NCBI RefSeq assembly: GCF_030644225.1
Contig: NZ_CP128650.1
Coordinates: forward strand, 1,312,001-1,376,000
Source of the DNA: Selenomonas dianae
Lineage (GTDB): Bacteria; Bacillota; Negativicutes; Selenomonadales; Selenomonadaceae
Direction: 5' to 3'
DNA: 64,000 nucleotides
Under the pieces are notes generated by a model. The model made no database searches. It saw only the letters and a list, made by a program, of their open reading frames with translations, and was not told the origin of the DNA. Positions 9,978 to 20,773 of the stretch are shown in pieces. Made by a program: the position numbers and the translations under genes. The stretch's first letter is position 1, and every line of letters starts with the position of its first letter.

Positions 9978-12256
9978 GCACCTGTCCCCTTGCGCCGTGT
10001 TGTTTTCTTCTTTACGGCAGTACGCTTCTCTGCGGCAGGTGGGTCAGCATCCTTCGCGGCTTGCGCCTGTGCGTGTGCCTTCTGCCGAGCCAGTTCCTTT
10101 TCGATGGGGCTGCCGATGCGCGAGGAGCACGCTTCGTTGCTGCAATAAAGGATGCTGCGTCCCGTACGATAGCGGTGCCGCTGCATAAACGAACCGCAAA
10201 TTTTACATTTCTCCTGCTGTGGTTCGTCCCACGTTGTATAGTCACAGTCAGGATAACGGTCACAGCCAAAGAATGCCCGCCCGCGACGGCTCTTGCGCTC
10301 GACGATCTTGCCGCCGCATTTGGGACAGGCGACACCTGTATCGCGCAGGAGCGGCTTTGCATTGCGGCAGTCGGGGAAGCCGGGACAGGCAAGAAACTTG
10401 CCGAAACGTCCCTGCTTGACCACCATCATGCGTCCGCATTTATCGCAGGGAATATCCGTGACTTCATCGGGAATCTCGACCGTGCCGATGACATCTTCCG
10501 CCTTTTTGAGCGTTTCGTCAAACGGCACGTAGAATTTGCGCAGCAAATCGTTTTTGTCAAGCGTGCCGTCTGCGACTTCATCCAGTTCTCCCTCAAGATT
10601 TGCCGTGAACTTCACATCGACAATGTCCTTGAAATATTCTTCGAGCATATCCGTCACGATGAAGCCAAGTTCCGTCGGTCGAAATTGTTTTTCGCGGCGT
10701 TCCACATAGCCGCGCTTCTGGATGGTCTCGATGATCGGCGCATAGGTACTCGGCCGACCGATCCCCATCTCCTCCAATGTCTTGACGATGGACGCATCGT
10801 TATAGCGCGGCGGGGGTTCAGTGAAGTGCTGTTCGGGCTTCAGTTCGGAGAGTGCCAGCGCATCCCCCGTCTCAAGTTCCGGCAGAAGTGTGTCCTTCTC
10901 CTTCTTTGCAATCTCCGCGCCCACATAGACGGCGGTATAGCCCTTGAACGTGAGTTTCGACCCGTGTGCGCGCAGCCGATAATCTCCCGCCTCGATCTGC
11001 GCCGCAATGGTATCGTAAACGGCGGCAGACATCTGGCTCGCCGCAAAACGCTGCCAGATGAGTGTATAGAGGCGCAGCTGATCCCGGTTCAAATACGGCT
11101 CTACATCGGAGGGGGTTCGCAGGATGCTCGTCGGGCGGATCGCCTCATGCGCATCCTGTGCCTTCTTGCCCATCACGTAGATATTGGGGCGCGTCGGAAT
11201 GTATTCCTTTCCATAGGTATCCGTGAGAAAGTTCCTCGCCTCCTCAATGGCAAGGTTGGAGATACGTGTCGAATCCGTTCTCATATAGGTGATGAGACCG
11301 GTCGCCCCGTGCCGTCCAAGGACAACGCCCTCGTAGAGCTGCTGGGCAATCATCATCGTACGTCCCGAGGTAAAGCCGAGCTTGCGTGCCGCATCCTGCT
11401 GAAGCGAGCTTGTCGTAAACGGAGGAGCGGCTTTCTTGCGGCGTTCGCTGCGCTTCACGTCCTTGACGCTGAACTCCTGTCGCGCAAGATCGTCGGTCAG
11501 CGTCCTTGTTTCTGCCTCACTGTGCAGTGACAGCTTCTTTCCGTGTGCATGGGTGACATCCGCCGTAAAAGAGTTCTTTCCCTTTTTCAGCTTCGCCTCG
11601 ACGGTCCAGTATTCCTCCGATTGAAACGCCTCGATCTCACGCTCCCGATCACAGATCAGGCGCACGGTCACGGACTGTACGCGTCCGGCGGACAGCCCCT
11701 TTCGCACCTTGCGCCAGAGGAGCGGCGAGAGCTTGTAGCCGACGATGCGGTCGAGCATACGCCGCGCCTGCTGCGCGTCCACCTGCTCCATGCGGATCGG
11801 ACGCGGGTGCCGCACCGCCTCCTCAATCGCCGGCTTCGTAATCTCATGGAAAACAATGCGGCAGTCCTTCTCGGGGTCAACCCCGAGAATAAACGCCAGA
11901 TGCCACGCAATCGCCTCCCCCTCACGGTCGGGGTCGCTTGCGAGATAGATCTTGTCCGCATTTTTTGCCTCTTTTTTGAGCGCACGAATGAGCTCCCCCT
12001 TGCCGCGGACATTGATGTATTTCGGCAAGAATTCATTTTCGACATCAATGCCGAACTGGCTCTTCGGCAGGTCGCGCAGGTGCCCCATGGAGGCTCTGAC
12101 GATGTAATTTTTTCCGAGATGTCGCTCGATGGTCTTTGCCTTCGCCGGAGATTCTACAATCACCAGAATTTTTTTCGATGATTTTTTTCCCGATGTTTTC
12201 GTGTTTTTTGTCGTTTTCGATTTGGATGTTTTCGATGCAGATGTCAGCGTAGCCAA
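9974..12256 (-). CDS. topA: DNA topoisomerase I
   Basis: Type IA topoisomerase, 760 aa, relaxing negative supercoils. The preferred start is the TTG at 12256, 4 bp after the dprA stop, with AAAGGA 9 nt before it; the only longer reading would run far into dprA. The first ~28 residues are a Ser/Thr/Lys-rich tail, then the TOPRIM domain begins at [12 protein letters not shown], with the acidic motif SDPDREGEA. The catalytic Tyr lies in [12 protein letters not shown] near residue 320. Three C-terminal four-cysteine zinc fingers follow, then a Lys/Arg-rich tail. The length and layout are standard. Confidence 0.95.
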   Translation of the reverse strand: MATLTSASKTSKSKTTKNTKTSGKKSSKKILVIVESPAKAKTIERHLGKNYIVRASMGHLRDLPKSQFGIDVENEFLPKYINVRGKGELIRALKKEAKNADKIYLASDPDREGEAIAWHLAFILGVDPEKDCRIVFHEITKPAIEEAVRHPRPIRMEQVDAQQARRMLDRIVGYKLSPLLWRKVRKGLSAGRVQSVTVRLICDREREIEAFQSEEYWTVEAKLKKGKNSFTADVTHAHGKKLSLHSEAETRTLTDDLARQEFSVKDVKRSERRKKAAPPFTTSSLQQDAARKLGFTSGRTMMIAQQLYEGVVLGRHGATGLITYMRTDSTRISNLAIEEARNFLTDTYGKEYIPTRPNIYVMGKKAQDAHEAIRPTSILRTPSDVEPYLNRDQLRLYTLIWQRFAASQMSAAVYDTIAAQIEAGDYRLRAHGSKLTFKGYTAVYVGAEIAKKEKDTLLPELETGDALALSELKPEQHFTEPPPRYNDASIVKTLEEMGIGRPSTYAPIIETIQKRGYVERREKQFRPTELGFIVTDMLEEYFKDIVDVKFTANLEGELDEVADGTLDKNDLLRKFYVPFDETLKKAEDVIGTVEIPDEVTDIPCDKCGRMMVVKQGRFGKFLACPGFPDCRNAKPLLRDTGVACPKCGGKIVERKSRRGRAFFGCDRYPDCDYTTWDEPQQEKCKICGSFMQRHRYRTGRSILYCSNEACSSRIGSPIEKELARQKAHAQAQAAKDADPPAAEKRTAVKKKTTRRKGTGA

Positions 12257-12260
12257 TCTG

Positions 12261-13352
12261 TCAGTTCCTTTCAACGCGCCGATAGGCGTGCATTTCATTT
12301 TCTGTAACAATGCCCTTGAGCTGCATTTGAAGCAGGAGCAGCGGGATGTTTGCCGTCCTGTCCTCGGGGAGGCTGTCGATGATTTCATCCATGCTCAACG
12401 CATGGTCAAAGGACAATACCTGATAGATGCGGGATTCCTCCGGGGTTAATTGCTCACGCACCGAGCGGCGCGGGGGATCAACAAGATGCATCTCCGCAAG
12501 GATCTCCTGCGGCGCCTCCACGAGCTGTGCTCCTGCGCGGATGAGATTGTGACAGCCGCCGCTCTGCGGGGAGTAGATGCTCCCGGGGATCGCGTACACA
12601 TCCCGTCCCTCACTGAGCGCCATCTCCGCCGTGATGAGCGAACCGCTGCGCTGCGCCGCCTCGACCACGAGTACCCCCTCGGACAGACCGCTGATGATGC
12701 GGTTGCGTGCAGGGAAAAATACGGGAAGCGGCTGCGTTCCGGGCGCATACTCGGAGATCACGGCGCCGCCCGTCTCAACAATCTGCGAGAGCAGACGCCG
12801 ATTCTCGGGCGGATAGGAAATATCAATCCCGCAGCCAAGAACAGCGACGGTTCTGCCGCCGCGCAGTGCGCCGCGGTGGGCACGCGTATCAATGCCACGC
12901 GCCGCGCCGCTCACAACGGTGACACCTGCCGCCGCAAGCCGCTCGGCGAACTCCATCGCCGCAGCCTCTCCATAGGCGGTAAATTTACGGGCGCCGACCA
13001 TCCCAATACGACGTGCGTCCGGAATCAGTGTACCGCGACAGTAGAGAACAAGCGGCGGGTCGAAGATCTCGCGCAGAATGACGGGATAGTCTGCGTCGTC
13101 AATCGTGATGAGCGCAATGTCCAGACGCGCACAATCCTCCCTAATCTGTGCAGGAAGATCAGGGTGCATCGCACAGTGCCGCGCCAGTGATTCGGCAAGC
13201 GTATCCGTAAGAGCACCTGTTTCCCGAAGTTCCTCCGCATTCATCGACCAGATCGCACGCACGTCGGGAACAGCGACACACAGACGGTGCATACGCACGC
13301 TCCCGATATGGCGGCACTGCAATAATGCGGCAAGATACCATCGATCCTCCAT
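12261..13352 (-). CDS. dprA: DNA-processing protein DprA (Smf)
   Basis: Single-stranded DNA-binding protein that loads RecA during natural transformation, 363 aa. It has an N-terminal helical region, then a Rossmann-like core with VGARKFTAYG (about 118-127), SGAARGIDTRAH (about 147-158) and SEYAPGTQPLP, and a C-terminal winged-helix region from about 300. It heads the dprA-topA-trmFO-hslVU series and has its own good promoter at 13368-13396. Many non-competent species also keep it, so competence is not proven. Confidence 0.95.
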   Translation of the reverse strand: MEDRWYLAALLQCRHIGSVRMHRLCVAVPDVRAIWSMNAEELRETGALTDTLAESLARHCAMHPDLPAQIREDCARLDIALITIDDADYPVILREIFDPPLVLYCRGTLIPDARRIGMVGARKFTAYGEAAAMEFAERLAAAGVTVVSGAARGIDTRAHRGALRGGRTVAVLGCGIDISYPPENRRLLSQIVETGGAVISEYAPGTQPLPVFFPARNRIISGLSEGVLVVEAAQRSGSLITAEMALSEGRDVYAIPGSIYSPQSGGCHNLIRAGAQLVEAPQEILAEMHLVDPPRRSVREQLTPEESRIYQVLSFDHALSMDEIIDSLPEDRTANIPLLLLQMQLKGIVTENEMHAYRRVERN

Positions 13353-13367
13353 GACTGTACGCTCCCC

Positions 13368-13396
13368 ATATTACATAAATTCATACAATAATGCAA
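13368..13396 (-). promoter_or_regulatory. Promoter of the dprA operon
   Basis: TTGCAT (13391-13396), a 17 bp spacer and TAATAT (13368-13373) on the minus strand, with the expected start of transcription about 10 bp upstream of the dprA ATG. This spacing leaves room for a very short leader only. Confidence 0.6.
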
Positions 13397-13430
13397 CCGG
13401 CAGGAATGATTTTGTATTTAATGAAGAGTT

Positions 13431-13508
13431 TTATCGTGGAAACAATTCATCACCGAATACATAGTATAGCATGAGGAACACAAGAAGGCAAAGAAAGAGA
13501 TCAGACAT
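13431..13508 (-). CDS. Possible 25-aa hydrophobic small protein
   Basis: A 25-codon frame starts at an ATG placed 6 nt after AGGAG and reads MSDLFLCLLVFLMLYYVFG before a short polar end. The composition fits one short membrane helix. It lies between the NlpC terminator and the dprA promoter. Against it, a second sigma70-like promoter lies within it, so the AT-rich sequence may be regulatory only. It has no homologue that I can name. Confidence 0.25.
   Translation of the reverse strand: MSDLFLCLLVFLMLYYVFGDELFPR
13463..13491 (-). promoter_or_regulatory. Second possible promoter upstream of dprA
   Basis: TTGCCT (13486-13491), 17 bp, TATACT (13463-13468) on the minus strand, inside the possible 25-codon frame and about 95 bp upstream of the nearer dprA promoter. 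Confidence 0.4.
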
Positions 13509-13522
13509 AGCATTCTCCTATG

Positions 13523-13548
13523 AAAAAAGAGGGGCAATGCCCCTCCCC
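13523..13548 (-). terminator. Terminator after the NlpC/P60 gene
   Basis: GGGGAGGGGCATTGCCCCTC followed by six T on the minus strand, 14 bp past the stop codon. Confidence 0.85.
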
Positions 13549-13561
13549 AGATTCCGTATGA

Positions 13562-14224
13562 TCACATAATGCGGCGTGCGCCAATGAAGCACGCTCCCCA
13601 GTAGCCGCCGTGCAGGTTGTCAACCGCAACACCACGGCTCGACGAGGCATTGATGAAGTTGCCGTTGCCAAGATAGATCCCCACATGAGATGGTCCGTAT
13701 TCGTAGGTCGAGAAGAATACGAGATCACCGGGCACCATCTCAGACGACGAGATCGGATAGCCCATATCGTACTGTGCATCTGCCGTACGCGGAAGATAGA
13801 TGCCCGCATTGGCAAAGACATAGCGCACGAAGCCCGAGCAGTCGAAACCGGCGGGGCTCGTACCACCGAAAGAATACGGAACTCCGATGTACTGCATGGA
13901 GTCCGAAATCACACGGCGCACAATATAGTTCGAACCGCGGCTGACCTGCGGCATGGATTTTCCAAGAAGCGCCTGATAGGTCGAGGGTCCAACCATCCCA
14001 TCGACGGCAAGTCCCTGCGCCGCCTGGAAATCCTTCACCGCCTCCGCCGTCGCCGGTCCGAAGTCACCGTCGGCAACAACATCGTACCCAAAGCTGGAGA
14101 GCTGTCCCTGAATCTCAGCTACATCCGTTCCCTGATCGCCAAGCTGGAATGACTCTGCACTCGCAACTGCTGTGGAGCAGAGAAGCATTGCGGATAATAC
14201 AAGAATCTTGATTTTCTTTCGCAA
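13562..14224 (-). CDS. Secreted NlpC/P60 peptidoglycan endopeptidase with PG-binding domain
   Basis: Cell-wall hydrolase of about 220 aa. The start given is a TTG at 14224, about 7 nt after GGAAGGAAG; an ATG at 14242 would add six residues without a close ribosome site. A signal peptide ends ASA near residue 23. A PG_binding_1 domain spans about 25-90 (GDFGPATAEAVKDFQ), and NlpC/P60 spans about 108-220 with catalytic Cys in FDCSGFVRYVF and His in GPSHVGIYLG. It likely cuts stem peptides in the periplasm. Longer readings run into the RNase P RNA gene and are rejected. Confidence 0.88.
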   Translation of the reverse strand: MRKKIKILVLSAMLLCSTAVASAESFQLGDQGTDVAEIQGQLSSFGYDVVADGDFGPATAEAVKDFQAAQGLAVDGMVGPSTYQALLGKSMPQVSRGSNYIVRRVISDSMQYIGVPYSFGGTSPAGFDCSGFVRYVFANAGIYLPRTADAQYDMGYPISSSEMVPGDLVFFSTYEYGPSHVGIYLGNGNFINASSSRGVAVDNLHGGYWGACFIGARRIM

Positions 14225-14281
14225 GCAGACACTTCCTTCCATTGAGCCCAAGGAACTCCTCGGACACACTGAATCATTTCC

Positions 14282-14657
14282 ATAGCATTGGCTGTGAGAA
14301 ACCAATAAGCCGAGTTCTGTTCCGCCCAATGGGCGGCGACAATCATTTATCTGGGACGCTTGTCACCAAGCGCCTCAAGCGACACTACCCGGAAGGCCGA
14401 CGGGCCGCCTTAATCCTTCCCTATTTGGTCTTGCTCCATGTGGGGTTTACCAAAGCCAGCCGGTCACCCGACTGCTGGTGCGCTCTTACCGCACCTTTCC
14501 ACCCTTACCGGTCAGAAACCGGCGGTATAAATTTCTATAGCACTGTCCCTGAGGTTGCCCTCGCCGGACGTTATCCGGCACACTGCCCTGTGGAGCTCGG
14601 ACTTTCCTCGCCCATCCGAAACGGGTGGACGCGATTGTCTCGGTTTCTCATACCAAT
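14282..14657 (-). ncRNA. rnpB: RNase P RNA, bacterial type A
   Basis: Catalytic RNA that removes tRNA 5' leaders. On the minus strand the conserved GAGGAAAGTCCGAGCTCC and the later GGGTGGAAAGGTGCGGTAAG are present, with the 3' block GAACAGAACTCGGCTTA. The two ends pair to form helix P1 (GAGAAACC with GGTTTCTC, extended by ATTGG with CCAAT). A TATAAT box lies just upstream. The exact ends are estimated from the promoter and P1. No U-rich terminator is obvious before the NlpC gene, so the two may share a transcript. Confidence 0.95.
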
Positions 14658-14663
14658 GGAGAG

Positions 14664-14693
14664 ATTATACCACATATGGGGTACAGGTGTCAA
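14664..14693 (-). promoter_or_regulatory. Strong promoter of rnpB
   Basis: A perfect TTGACA (14688-14693) and a perfect TATAAT (14664-14669) with an 18 bp spacer, ending a few bases upstream of the RNA. A consensus promoter fits an abundant stable RNA. Confidence 0.85.
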
Positions 14694-14771
14694 AAGTCCC
14701 CCTAGCCCTTGTAGTATATGGGATAAGGAGAATACTTACGAACAAAAAATCTTTTTTTATGAGAATTTTTT

Positions 14772-15725
14772 TCATAAAGAATATCGCTGTTCCCATGCCT
14801 TTCCAACAATCTCCTGAATGTTGGCGAACCGATTCTCATGCAAATAACGTCCCAGCCCGTCACAGATCTTCATCGTGACAGCGGGATCGACAAAATTTGC
14901 CGTCCCAACCGCGACAGCAGACGCACCCGCAAGGAAAAACTCGACGGCATCCTCCCACGAGGAGATCCCCCCCATACCGATCACGGGAACGTGAACCACA
15001 TGAGCAACATCCCAGACCATACGGACGGCGACGGGTTTCACGGCAGGACCCGAAAGCCCGCCCGTACGGTTGCCAAGGACGGGACGACGACAACGGATGT
15101 CGATCTGCATCCCGATGAGCGTATTGATGAGCGAGATCACATCCGCACCCGCCTCCTCTACGGCAAGCGCCATCTCCGTAATGCTCGTGACATTCGGTGA
15201 GAGCTTCGCGATCACAGGCTTCTCGGATACGGATGCGACTGCACGCACGACATCCGCCGCCGCACGCGGATCTGTACCGAATACGATGCCGCCCTCCCGA
15301 ACGTTCGGGCAGGAGATGTTGATCTCAAGTGCAGCGACTCCATCGACATTGAGCCGCCGTGCAATTTCCGCATAGTCATCGACGGAGCTGCCCGATATGT
15401 TGACAATGACGTTCATCCCGTACGGTCGTATACGCGGCAGGATCTCCGTCAGGAAGTGCTCCACGCCGGGATTTTCCAGTCCGATGCAGTTCAGCATTCC
15501 CTGCGGGGTCTCCGCGATGCGCACGCCATCGTTCCCGCACCGTGGGGCAAGTGTCGTTCCCTTGACCATGACACCGCCGAGACGCGCGAGGTCAACAAAA
15601 TCCGCAAACTCCTCACCGAAACCGAATGTTCCCGATGCTGCGAGGACGGGAGTACGCATCTCGATGCCCGCGATATTCGTGCGAAGCAGATCGTCATAGG
15701 GATATTTTTCTGCATTATAAGGCAT
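14772..15725 (-). CDS. pyrD: Dihydroorotate dehydrogenase B, catalytic subunit
   Basis: FMN enzyme of 317 aa oxidising dihydroorotate to orotate and passing electrons to PyrK and NAD. The active-site Cys is in [11 protein letters not shown], as in class 1B enzymes; the FMN-binding end has GMGGI and [12 protein letters not shown]. The ATG at 15725 follows GGAGGTG and lies inside the last codons of pyrK (11 bp overlap); a longer frame would run through pyrK. It is the last gene of the pyr cluster seen here: pyrE and pyrF are not downstream. Confidence 0.95.
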   Translation of the reverse strand: MPYNAEKYPYDDLLRTNIAGIEMRTPVLAASGTFGFGEEFADFVDLARLGGVMVKGTTLAPRCGNDGVRIAETPQGMLNCIGLENPGVEHFLTEILPRIRPYGMNVIVNISGSSVDDYAEIARRLNVDGVAALEINISCPNVREGGIVFGTDPRAAADVVRAVASVSEKPVIAKLSPNVTSITEMALAVEEAGADVISLINTLIGMQIDIRCRRPVLGNRTGGLSGPAVKPVAVRMVWDVAHVVHVPVIGMGGISSWEDAVEFFLAGASAVAVGTANFVDPAVTMKICDGLGRYLHENRFANIQEIVGKAWEQRYSL

Positions 15726-16476
15726 CGTACACCTCCTCCGCCGGGAACACCGGGCCGTCCTTGCAGACCTTACGCCGCCCATTCTTCGTATCTACGGCGC
15801 AGGACAGGCACGCACCCAGTCCGCACGCCATGCGCTTTTCGAGCGAGACCTCGCAGGGAATCCCGTGCTCCGCCGCAATCACTGCAACGCGCTCCATCAT
15901 GACGGGAGGGCCGCAGACGGCAATGCCGTCATAGTCCCCCTCTGCAAGAAGCTGCGGCAGCAGCGTCGTCACAAAGCCCTGCGTGCCGTACGAACCATCG
16001 TCCGTCATGATGAAGCATTCGCGCACATGGGGGCGGTAAATCTCCTCCCAGAAAACTTCTTCCTTCGTGCGGCCGCCCATCAGGACGGAGACATTTGGAT
16101 GCGTCGCTGCAAAGAAGAGCAGCGGCGTGAGCCCCATGCCTCCACCGACGAGCAGCGGATGTTTCAGAGAGGTATTGAACCCATGCCCCAGAGGGCCGAG
16201 GATGGAGACATACGCCCCCGCCGCAGCATTCGCAAGTGCTTCTGTGCCGCTGCCCACCTGCCGATAGATGAGGCGAATCCACCCATCCGCACGGGAGGTC
16301 TCAGCGATGCCGAGCGGACGGCGCAGAAATCCGCCGTGCACGGGAACGGAGACCTGTACGAACTGCCCCGGCAGGGATGTCCGCGCAATCTGCGGAGCGG
16401 CGAGCGTCAGAATGTCAACGCCCGCAATCGGTATCCCATGGGAAAGGATTTCTGCCTCCTCGATTACCTTAGGCAA
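15715..16476 (-). CDS. pyrK: Dihydroorotate dehydrogenase B, electron transfer subunit PyrK
   Basis: FAD and 2Fe-2S protein of about 253 aa that carries electrons from PyrD to NAD. An FAD-binding reductase-like N-terminus, [12 protein letters not shown] for NAD binding, and a cysteine cluster ([11 protein letters not shown], then a later Cys) for the iron-sulphur centre are visible. The start is uncertain: a TTG at 16476 has GGAGGGG about 6 nt upstream and overlaps the carB stop; an ATG at 16497 lacks a ribosome site but would give 260 aa. I prefer the TTG. Confidence 0.9.
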   Translation of the reverse strand: MPKVIEEAEILSHGIPIAGVDILTLAAPQIARTSLPGQFVQVSVPVHGGFLRRPLGIAETSRADGWIRLIYRQVGSGTEALANAAAGAYVSILGPLGHGFNTSLKHPLLVGGGMGLTPLLFFAATHPNVSVLMGGRTKEEVFWEEIYRPHVRECFIMTDDGSYGTQGFVTTLLPQLLAEGDYDGIAVCGPPVMMERVAVIAAEHGIPCEVSLEKRMACGLGACLSCAVDTKNGRRKVCKDGPVFPAEEVYDAL

Positions 16477-19400
16477 GGTCGTCCCCTCCACCGACATAGT
16501 CTTGTATTGCAAGTGTATAGACAAGGCGGCGATTCCGCATAAACTCAAGCACGCGCAGCACCTCCCACGCCGTATCGAGCGAGGTAAGGCAGGCAATGCC
16601 GTGCTCCACGGTGGCGCGGCGGATCTTGAACCCGTCGCGTGCGGAGTGCTTGCCCTGTGTGAGCGTGTTGATAACCATATTGATCTTGCCGCTCTTAATC
16701 ATCTCGATGATGTCCGAGCTGCGTTCATGCACCTTGCCAACCACTTCGACATCAATGCCAAGGGATGCAATCGCCTTTGCCGTTCCCTCCGTCGCCACAA
16801 TGTCAAAGTTGAACTCGGAGAACGCCTTGGCGAGCTGTTTCAGCTCCTCCTTGTCCTTGTTCGCAACGGTAAAGAGCAGACAGCCCTTCGTCGGGATGTT
16901 CAGCCCCGAGCCAACGATTGCCTTGTAGAGTGCACGCGCATAGTGGTAGTCCACGCCCATGACTTCGCCCGTTGACTTCATCTCGGGGCCGAGCGAGATG
17001 TCGACATCCGTCATCTTTGCAAACGAGAAAACGGGGGCTTTGACTGCGACATAGGGACGCGGCGGAATCAGCCCCGAGTGGAAGCCGAGTTCCTTGAGGG
17101 TCGCCCCCATCGCCACCTGTGTCGCAATGCCGACCATATTGATGTTCGTGATCTTGGACAGGAACGGCACGGTACGGCTCGAACGCGGATTGACCTCTAT
17201 AATGAACACCTCGTTACGCGCCACAACGAACTGGATGTTGAGCAATCCCTTGACGTGGAGGGCGACCGCGAGACGCTTCGTATAGTCGATGATGGTGTAG
17301 ATCACGCGTGCAGGCAATGTCTGCGGCGGATAGACCGCAATGCTGTCGCCCGAGTGGATACCGGCACGCTCGATGTGCTCCATGATGCCGGGAATGACGA
17401 CATCCACGCCATCGGAGATGGCATCAACCTCGACCTCTGTCCCCTGCATATAGCGGTCGACAAGCACGGGATGATCCGGCGTCACCTTCACCGCACGGCT
17501 CATATAGTCGCGCAGCTCCTCCTCGTTGTAGACAATCTCCATCGCACGCCCGCCGAGCACGTAGGACGGACGTACCATGACGGGATAGCCGATCCGCGCC
17601 GCACCTGTCACAGCATCCGCGAGATTCGTCACGCTGATCCCCTCGGGGCGCGAAATGCCCGTCTGCGTCAGCACCTCGTCGAACCGCTCGCGATCCTCGG
17701 AGCGGTCGATGTCATTGACGGATGTTCCATAGATGCGCAGTCCCGCACGTTCAAGCTCTGCCGCGAGGTTGATCGCGGTCTGTCCGCCGAACTGTACAAT
17801 CGCACCATCCGGCTTTTCCTTGTCAACGATGTTGAGCACGTCCTCGACGGTCAGCGGCTCAAAGTAGAGGCGGTCGGAAATGTCAAAGTCCGTGCTGACC
17901 GTCTCCGGATTGTTGTTGATGATGATTGCCTCAATGCCCATTTCGCGCAGCGCCCAGACCGAATGCACCGAGCAGTAGTCGAACTCTACCCCCTGTCCGA
18001 TGCGAATGGGACCCGAGCCAAGCACAATCACTTTTTTCCGGTTGGAAACGGTAACCTCGTCCTCTGCTCCTCGGAATGTGGAGTAATAGTACGGGGTCAT
18101 TGCCTCGAACTCAGCAGCACAGGTGTCTACCATCTTATAGCATGGCAGGATATTGTGCATACGGCGCATTGTACGAATCTCATCGCGGGTTTTCTTCGTC
18201 AGCTCGGCGATGGAGACATCGGACAGCCCGACCCATTTCGCCGCTGCGAGCAGCTTCGGTGTGAGCGGCGAGGCAGCCAGCTGATTTTCCACGTCCGTGA
18301 TGTGCTTGAGCTTGTGGATAAACCATTTATCTACCTTCGTGATCTCCGAAATGGCATCGACCGAAAGCGTTCCACGCCGAAGTGCCTCGGCAATCACAAA
18401 GATGCGCTCATCATTGACGAGGGCGAGCTGCTTTTCCACACGCTCATCGTCCCACTCGGCAAAGCGGTCGATGTGGAGACGGTTCACGCCGATTTCGAGT
18501 GAGCGCACCGCTTTGAGAATTGCTCCTTCAAAGCTGCGGTCAATCGACATCACCTCGCCTGTCGCCTTCATCTGTGTGCCGAGTGTATGGTCAGCGTAGA
18601 TGAATTTATCAAACGGCCAGCGTGGGAACTTCACAACGCAGTAGTCAATCGTCGGCTCAAAGCACGCCTTCGTCTTCTTCGTAACCGAGTTGACAATCTC
18701 ATCCAGTGTGTAGCCAATCGCAATCTTCGAGGAAACCTTTGCAATCGGATAGCCCGTCGCCTTGGAGGCAAGCGCCGAGGAGCGGCTGACGCGCGGATTG
18801 ACTTCGATAACATAGTATTTGTTGCTCTTTGTATCGAGTGCATACTGCGCGTTGCAGCCGCCCTCGATGCCGAGCTCACGGATGATACGAAGGCTCGCAC
18901 TGCGGAGCATCTGATATTCATAATCCGTCAACGTCTGTGCAGGGGCAACAACAATACTATCTCCTGTATGAACACCGACAGGATCGAAATTTTCCATACT
19001 GCAAACGGTGATACAGTTGTCATTTCGGTCACGAATGACCTCGAACTCGATTTCCTTCCATCCGGCAACGCTGCGCTCGATGAGCACCTGCCCGATCATC
19101 GAGTAGTTCAGCCCCTTAATGACGGTCGCTATGAGTTCTTCCTCATTCTCCGCGATACCGCCGCCCGTACCGCCCATTGTATACGCAGGGCGTACAATGA
19201 CTGGGTATCCGATCGAGTTTGCAAATTCGACAGCCGCATGAACATCCTCGACAATCGTACTCTCGGGGATCGGTTCACCGAGTTTTTCCATGGTCTCCTT
19301 GAACCGCTCCCGATCTTCTGCCTTTTCGATTGCCTCAAGCGAAGTGCCAAGCAGCTCCACGCCATGCGCTTCCAGAACCCCTTTTTCGGCAAGCTGTACG

Positions 19401-19696
19401 GCAAGGTTCAGCCCCGCCTGCCCGCCGAGCGTCGCCAAAAGACCGTCCGGCTTTTCCTTGGAGATGATCTCCTCAAGGAAATCTACCGTCAACGGCTCGA
19501 TATAGACGCGGTCAGCGATGTGTGTATCCGTCATGATGGTGGCGGGATTGCTGTTGACGAGAACGACCTCCAGTCCATCCTCCCGCAGTGCGCGGCACGC
19601 CTGCGATCCCGCATAGTCAAACTCCGCCGCCTGTCCGATGATGATGGGACCGGAGCCAATGACCATGACCTTTTTCAAATTTTCCTTGCGCGGCAT
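16469..19696 (-). CDS. carB: Carbamoyl-phosphate synthase large subunit
   Basis: Makes carbamoyl phosphate from bicarbonate, ATP and the ammonia released by CarA; 1,075 aa. Two homologous ATP-grasp halves are plain: [17 protein letters not shown] at the start and [16 protein letters not shown] near residue 560. The C-terminal ~130 residues are the MGS-like allosteric domain where UMP and activators bind. The start at 19696 follows AAGGGAGAGTGACAT, 3 bp past the carA stop. It lies among the pyr genes, so it probably serves pyrimidine synthesis; no separate arginine copy is in view. Confidence 0.97.
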   Translation of the reverse strand: MPRKENLKKVMVIGSGPIIIGQAAEFDYAGSQACRALREDGLEVVLVNSNPATIMTDTHIADRVYIEPLTVDFLEEIISKEKPDGLLATLGGQAGLNLAVQLAEKGVLEAHGVELLGTSLEAIEKAEDRERFKETMEKLGEPIPESTIVEDVHAAVEFANSIGYPVIVRPAYTMGGTGGGIAENEEELIATVIKGLNYSMIGQVLIERSVAGWKEIEFEVIRDRNDNCITVCSMENFDPVGVHTGDSIVVAPAQTLTDYEYQMLRSASLRIIRELGIEGGCNAQYALDTKSNKYYVIEVNPRVSRSSALASKATGYPIAKVSSKIAIGYTLDEIVNSVTKKTKACFEPTIDYCVVKFPRWPFDKFIYADHTLGTQMKATGEVMSIDRSFEGAILKAVRSLEIGVNRLHIDRFAEWDDERVEKQLALVNDERIFVIAEALRRGTLSVDAISEITKVDKWFIHKLKHITDVENQLAASPLTPKLLAAAKWVGLSDVSIAELTKKTRDEIRTMRRMHNILPCYKMVDTCAAEFEAMTPYYYSTFRGAEDEVTVSNRKKVIVLGSGPIRIGQGVEFDYCSVHSVWALREMGIEAIIINNNPETVSTDFDISDRLYFEPLTVEDVLNIVDKEKPDGAIVQFGGQTAINLAAELERAGLRIYGTSVNDIDRSEDRERFDEVLTQTGISRPEGISVTNLADAVTGAARIGYPVMVRPSYVLGGRAMEIVYNEEELRDYMSRAVKVTPDHPVLVDRYMQGTEVEVDAISDGVDVVIPGIMEHIERAGIHSGDSIAVYPPQTLPARVIYTIIDYTKRLAVALHVKGLLNIQFVVARNEVFIIEVNPRSSRTVPFLSKITNINMVGIATQVAMGATLKELGFHSGLIPPRPYVAVKAPVFSFAKMTDVDISLGPEMKSTGEVMGVDYHYARALYKAIVGSGLNIPTKGCLLFTVANKDKEELKQLAKAFSEFNFDIVATEGTAKAIASLGIDVEVVGKVHERSSDIIEMIKSGKINMVINTLTQGKHSARDGFKIRRATVEHGIACLTSLDTAWEVLRVLEFMRNRRLVYTLAIQDYVGGGDDLA

Positions 19697-19699
19697 ATG

Positions 19700-20773
19700 T
19701 CACTCTCCCTTCATCAGATTCCAGAACTCATCAAACAGATACATATTATCGTCCGGCCCCGGTGCAGCTTCCGGATGGTACTGCACGGAAAAGATCGGAA
19801 GCGACGTATGACGCAGTCCTTCAATCGTATCGTCGTTGACATTTGTATGGGTAACAATGAGCGGTGTTCCTTCCAACGATGCCGGATCGACGGCATAGCC
19901 GTGGTTCTGCGCGGAGATGTGCACCTTGCCCATCTTGAGGTTCTTAACGGGCTGATTTCCGCCGCGATGCCCGAACTTCATCTTGTACGTTTTAGCGCCA
20001 AAGGCAAGCGCAAGCAGTTGATGCCCGAGACAGATGCCGAAGATGGGCTTCTTCCCGGCGAGCTTTCGGACTTCCTCGACAATCTCCGGCACATCCGTCG
20101 GGTCGCCGGGACCGTTCGACAGGAACACGCCGTCAGGATTCAGCGCAAGCACCTCCTCAGCGCTTGTATGCGCGGGCACAACCGTCACTTTTGCACCGAT
20201 TCGATTGATGTTATGGAGAATGCTGCGCTTGACTCCAAAATCCATTGCCACGATATGCGGCGCATCCGCCGTTTCCGTATCAAGCGTATAGACCTCGGGG
20301 GTCGTGACAATCTCCACGACATTCCGTGGAAGTTCCTCCGCCTGCAATGTGGCAATCTCTCGTTCCGCCAGATCTGAAGGAACGATCACGCCCTTCATTG
20401 CTCCCGCCGAACGAATGTGACGTGTAACCGCCCTTGTATCGACGTTATACAGGCATGGTATTTTGTTTTTCTGCAAAAATACCGTCAGACTTTCCTCGGA
20501 CTGCCAGTTGTTCGGTGCATCACAGAGCTCGCCGATCACAAATCCACGCACGAAGGTCTTGCGTGACTGCATGAACTTCGCCGCTGTGCCGTAGTTCCCG
20601 ATCAGCGGATACGTCATTGTGAGAATCTGCCCGCAGAACGAAGGATCGGTCAGGCTCTCCTGGTATCCCGTCATGGTCGTGGTAAATACGACCTCACCGA
20701 CGGCTTTTGTGTCACGGTCGAGCAGTTCGCCCGTGTAAACCGAACCGTCCTCCAGTATCAGTTTCCCTTTCAT
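19700..20773 (-). CDS. carA: Carbamoyl-phosphate synthase small subunit
   Basis: Glutamine amidotransferase of 357 aa supplying ammonia to CarB. The N-terminal CPSase domain is followed by a class I GATase with nucleophile Cys in FGICLGHQLLALAFG near residue 243 and a His/Glu pair in SVQYHPEAAPG. The start overlaps the pyrC stop as ATGA, so it is coupled to pyrC. Confidence 0.97.
   Translation of the reverse strand: MKGKLILEDGSVYTGELLDRDTKAVGEVVFTTTMTGYQESLTDPSFCGQILTMTYPLIGNYGTAAKFMQSRKTFVRGFVIGELCDAPNNWQSEESLTVFLQKNKIPCLYNVDTRAVTRHIRSAGAMKGVIVPSDLAEREIATLQAEELPRNVVEIVTTPEVYTLDTETADAPHIVAMDFGVKRSILHNINRIGAKVTVVPAHTSAEEVLALNPDGVFLSNGPGDPTDVPEIVEEVRKLAGKKPIFGICLGHQLLALAFGAKTYKMKFGHRGGNQPVKNLKMGKVHISAQNHGYAVDPASLEGTPLIVTHTNVNDDTIEGLRHTSLPIFSVQYHPEAAPGPDDNMYLFDEFWNLMKGE

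Noticed and set aside
14225-14329. Longer N-terminus for the NlpC/P60 protein
   Set aside because: It would translate the 3' end of RNase P RNA and bury the signal peptide.
17078-20377. Two long plus-strand frames opposite carB and carA
   Set aside because: They mirror highly conserved carbamoyl-phosphate synthase coding sequence and have no recognisable domain.
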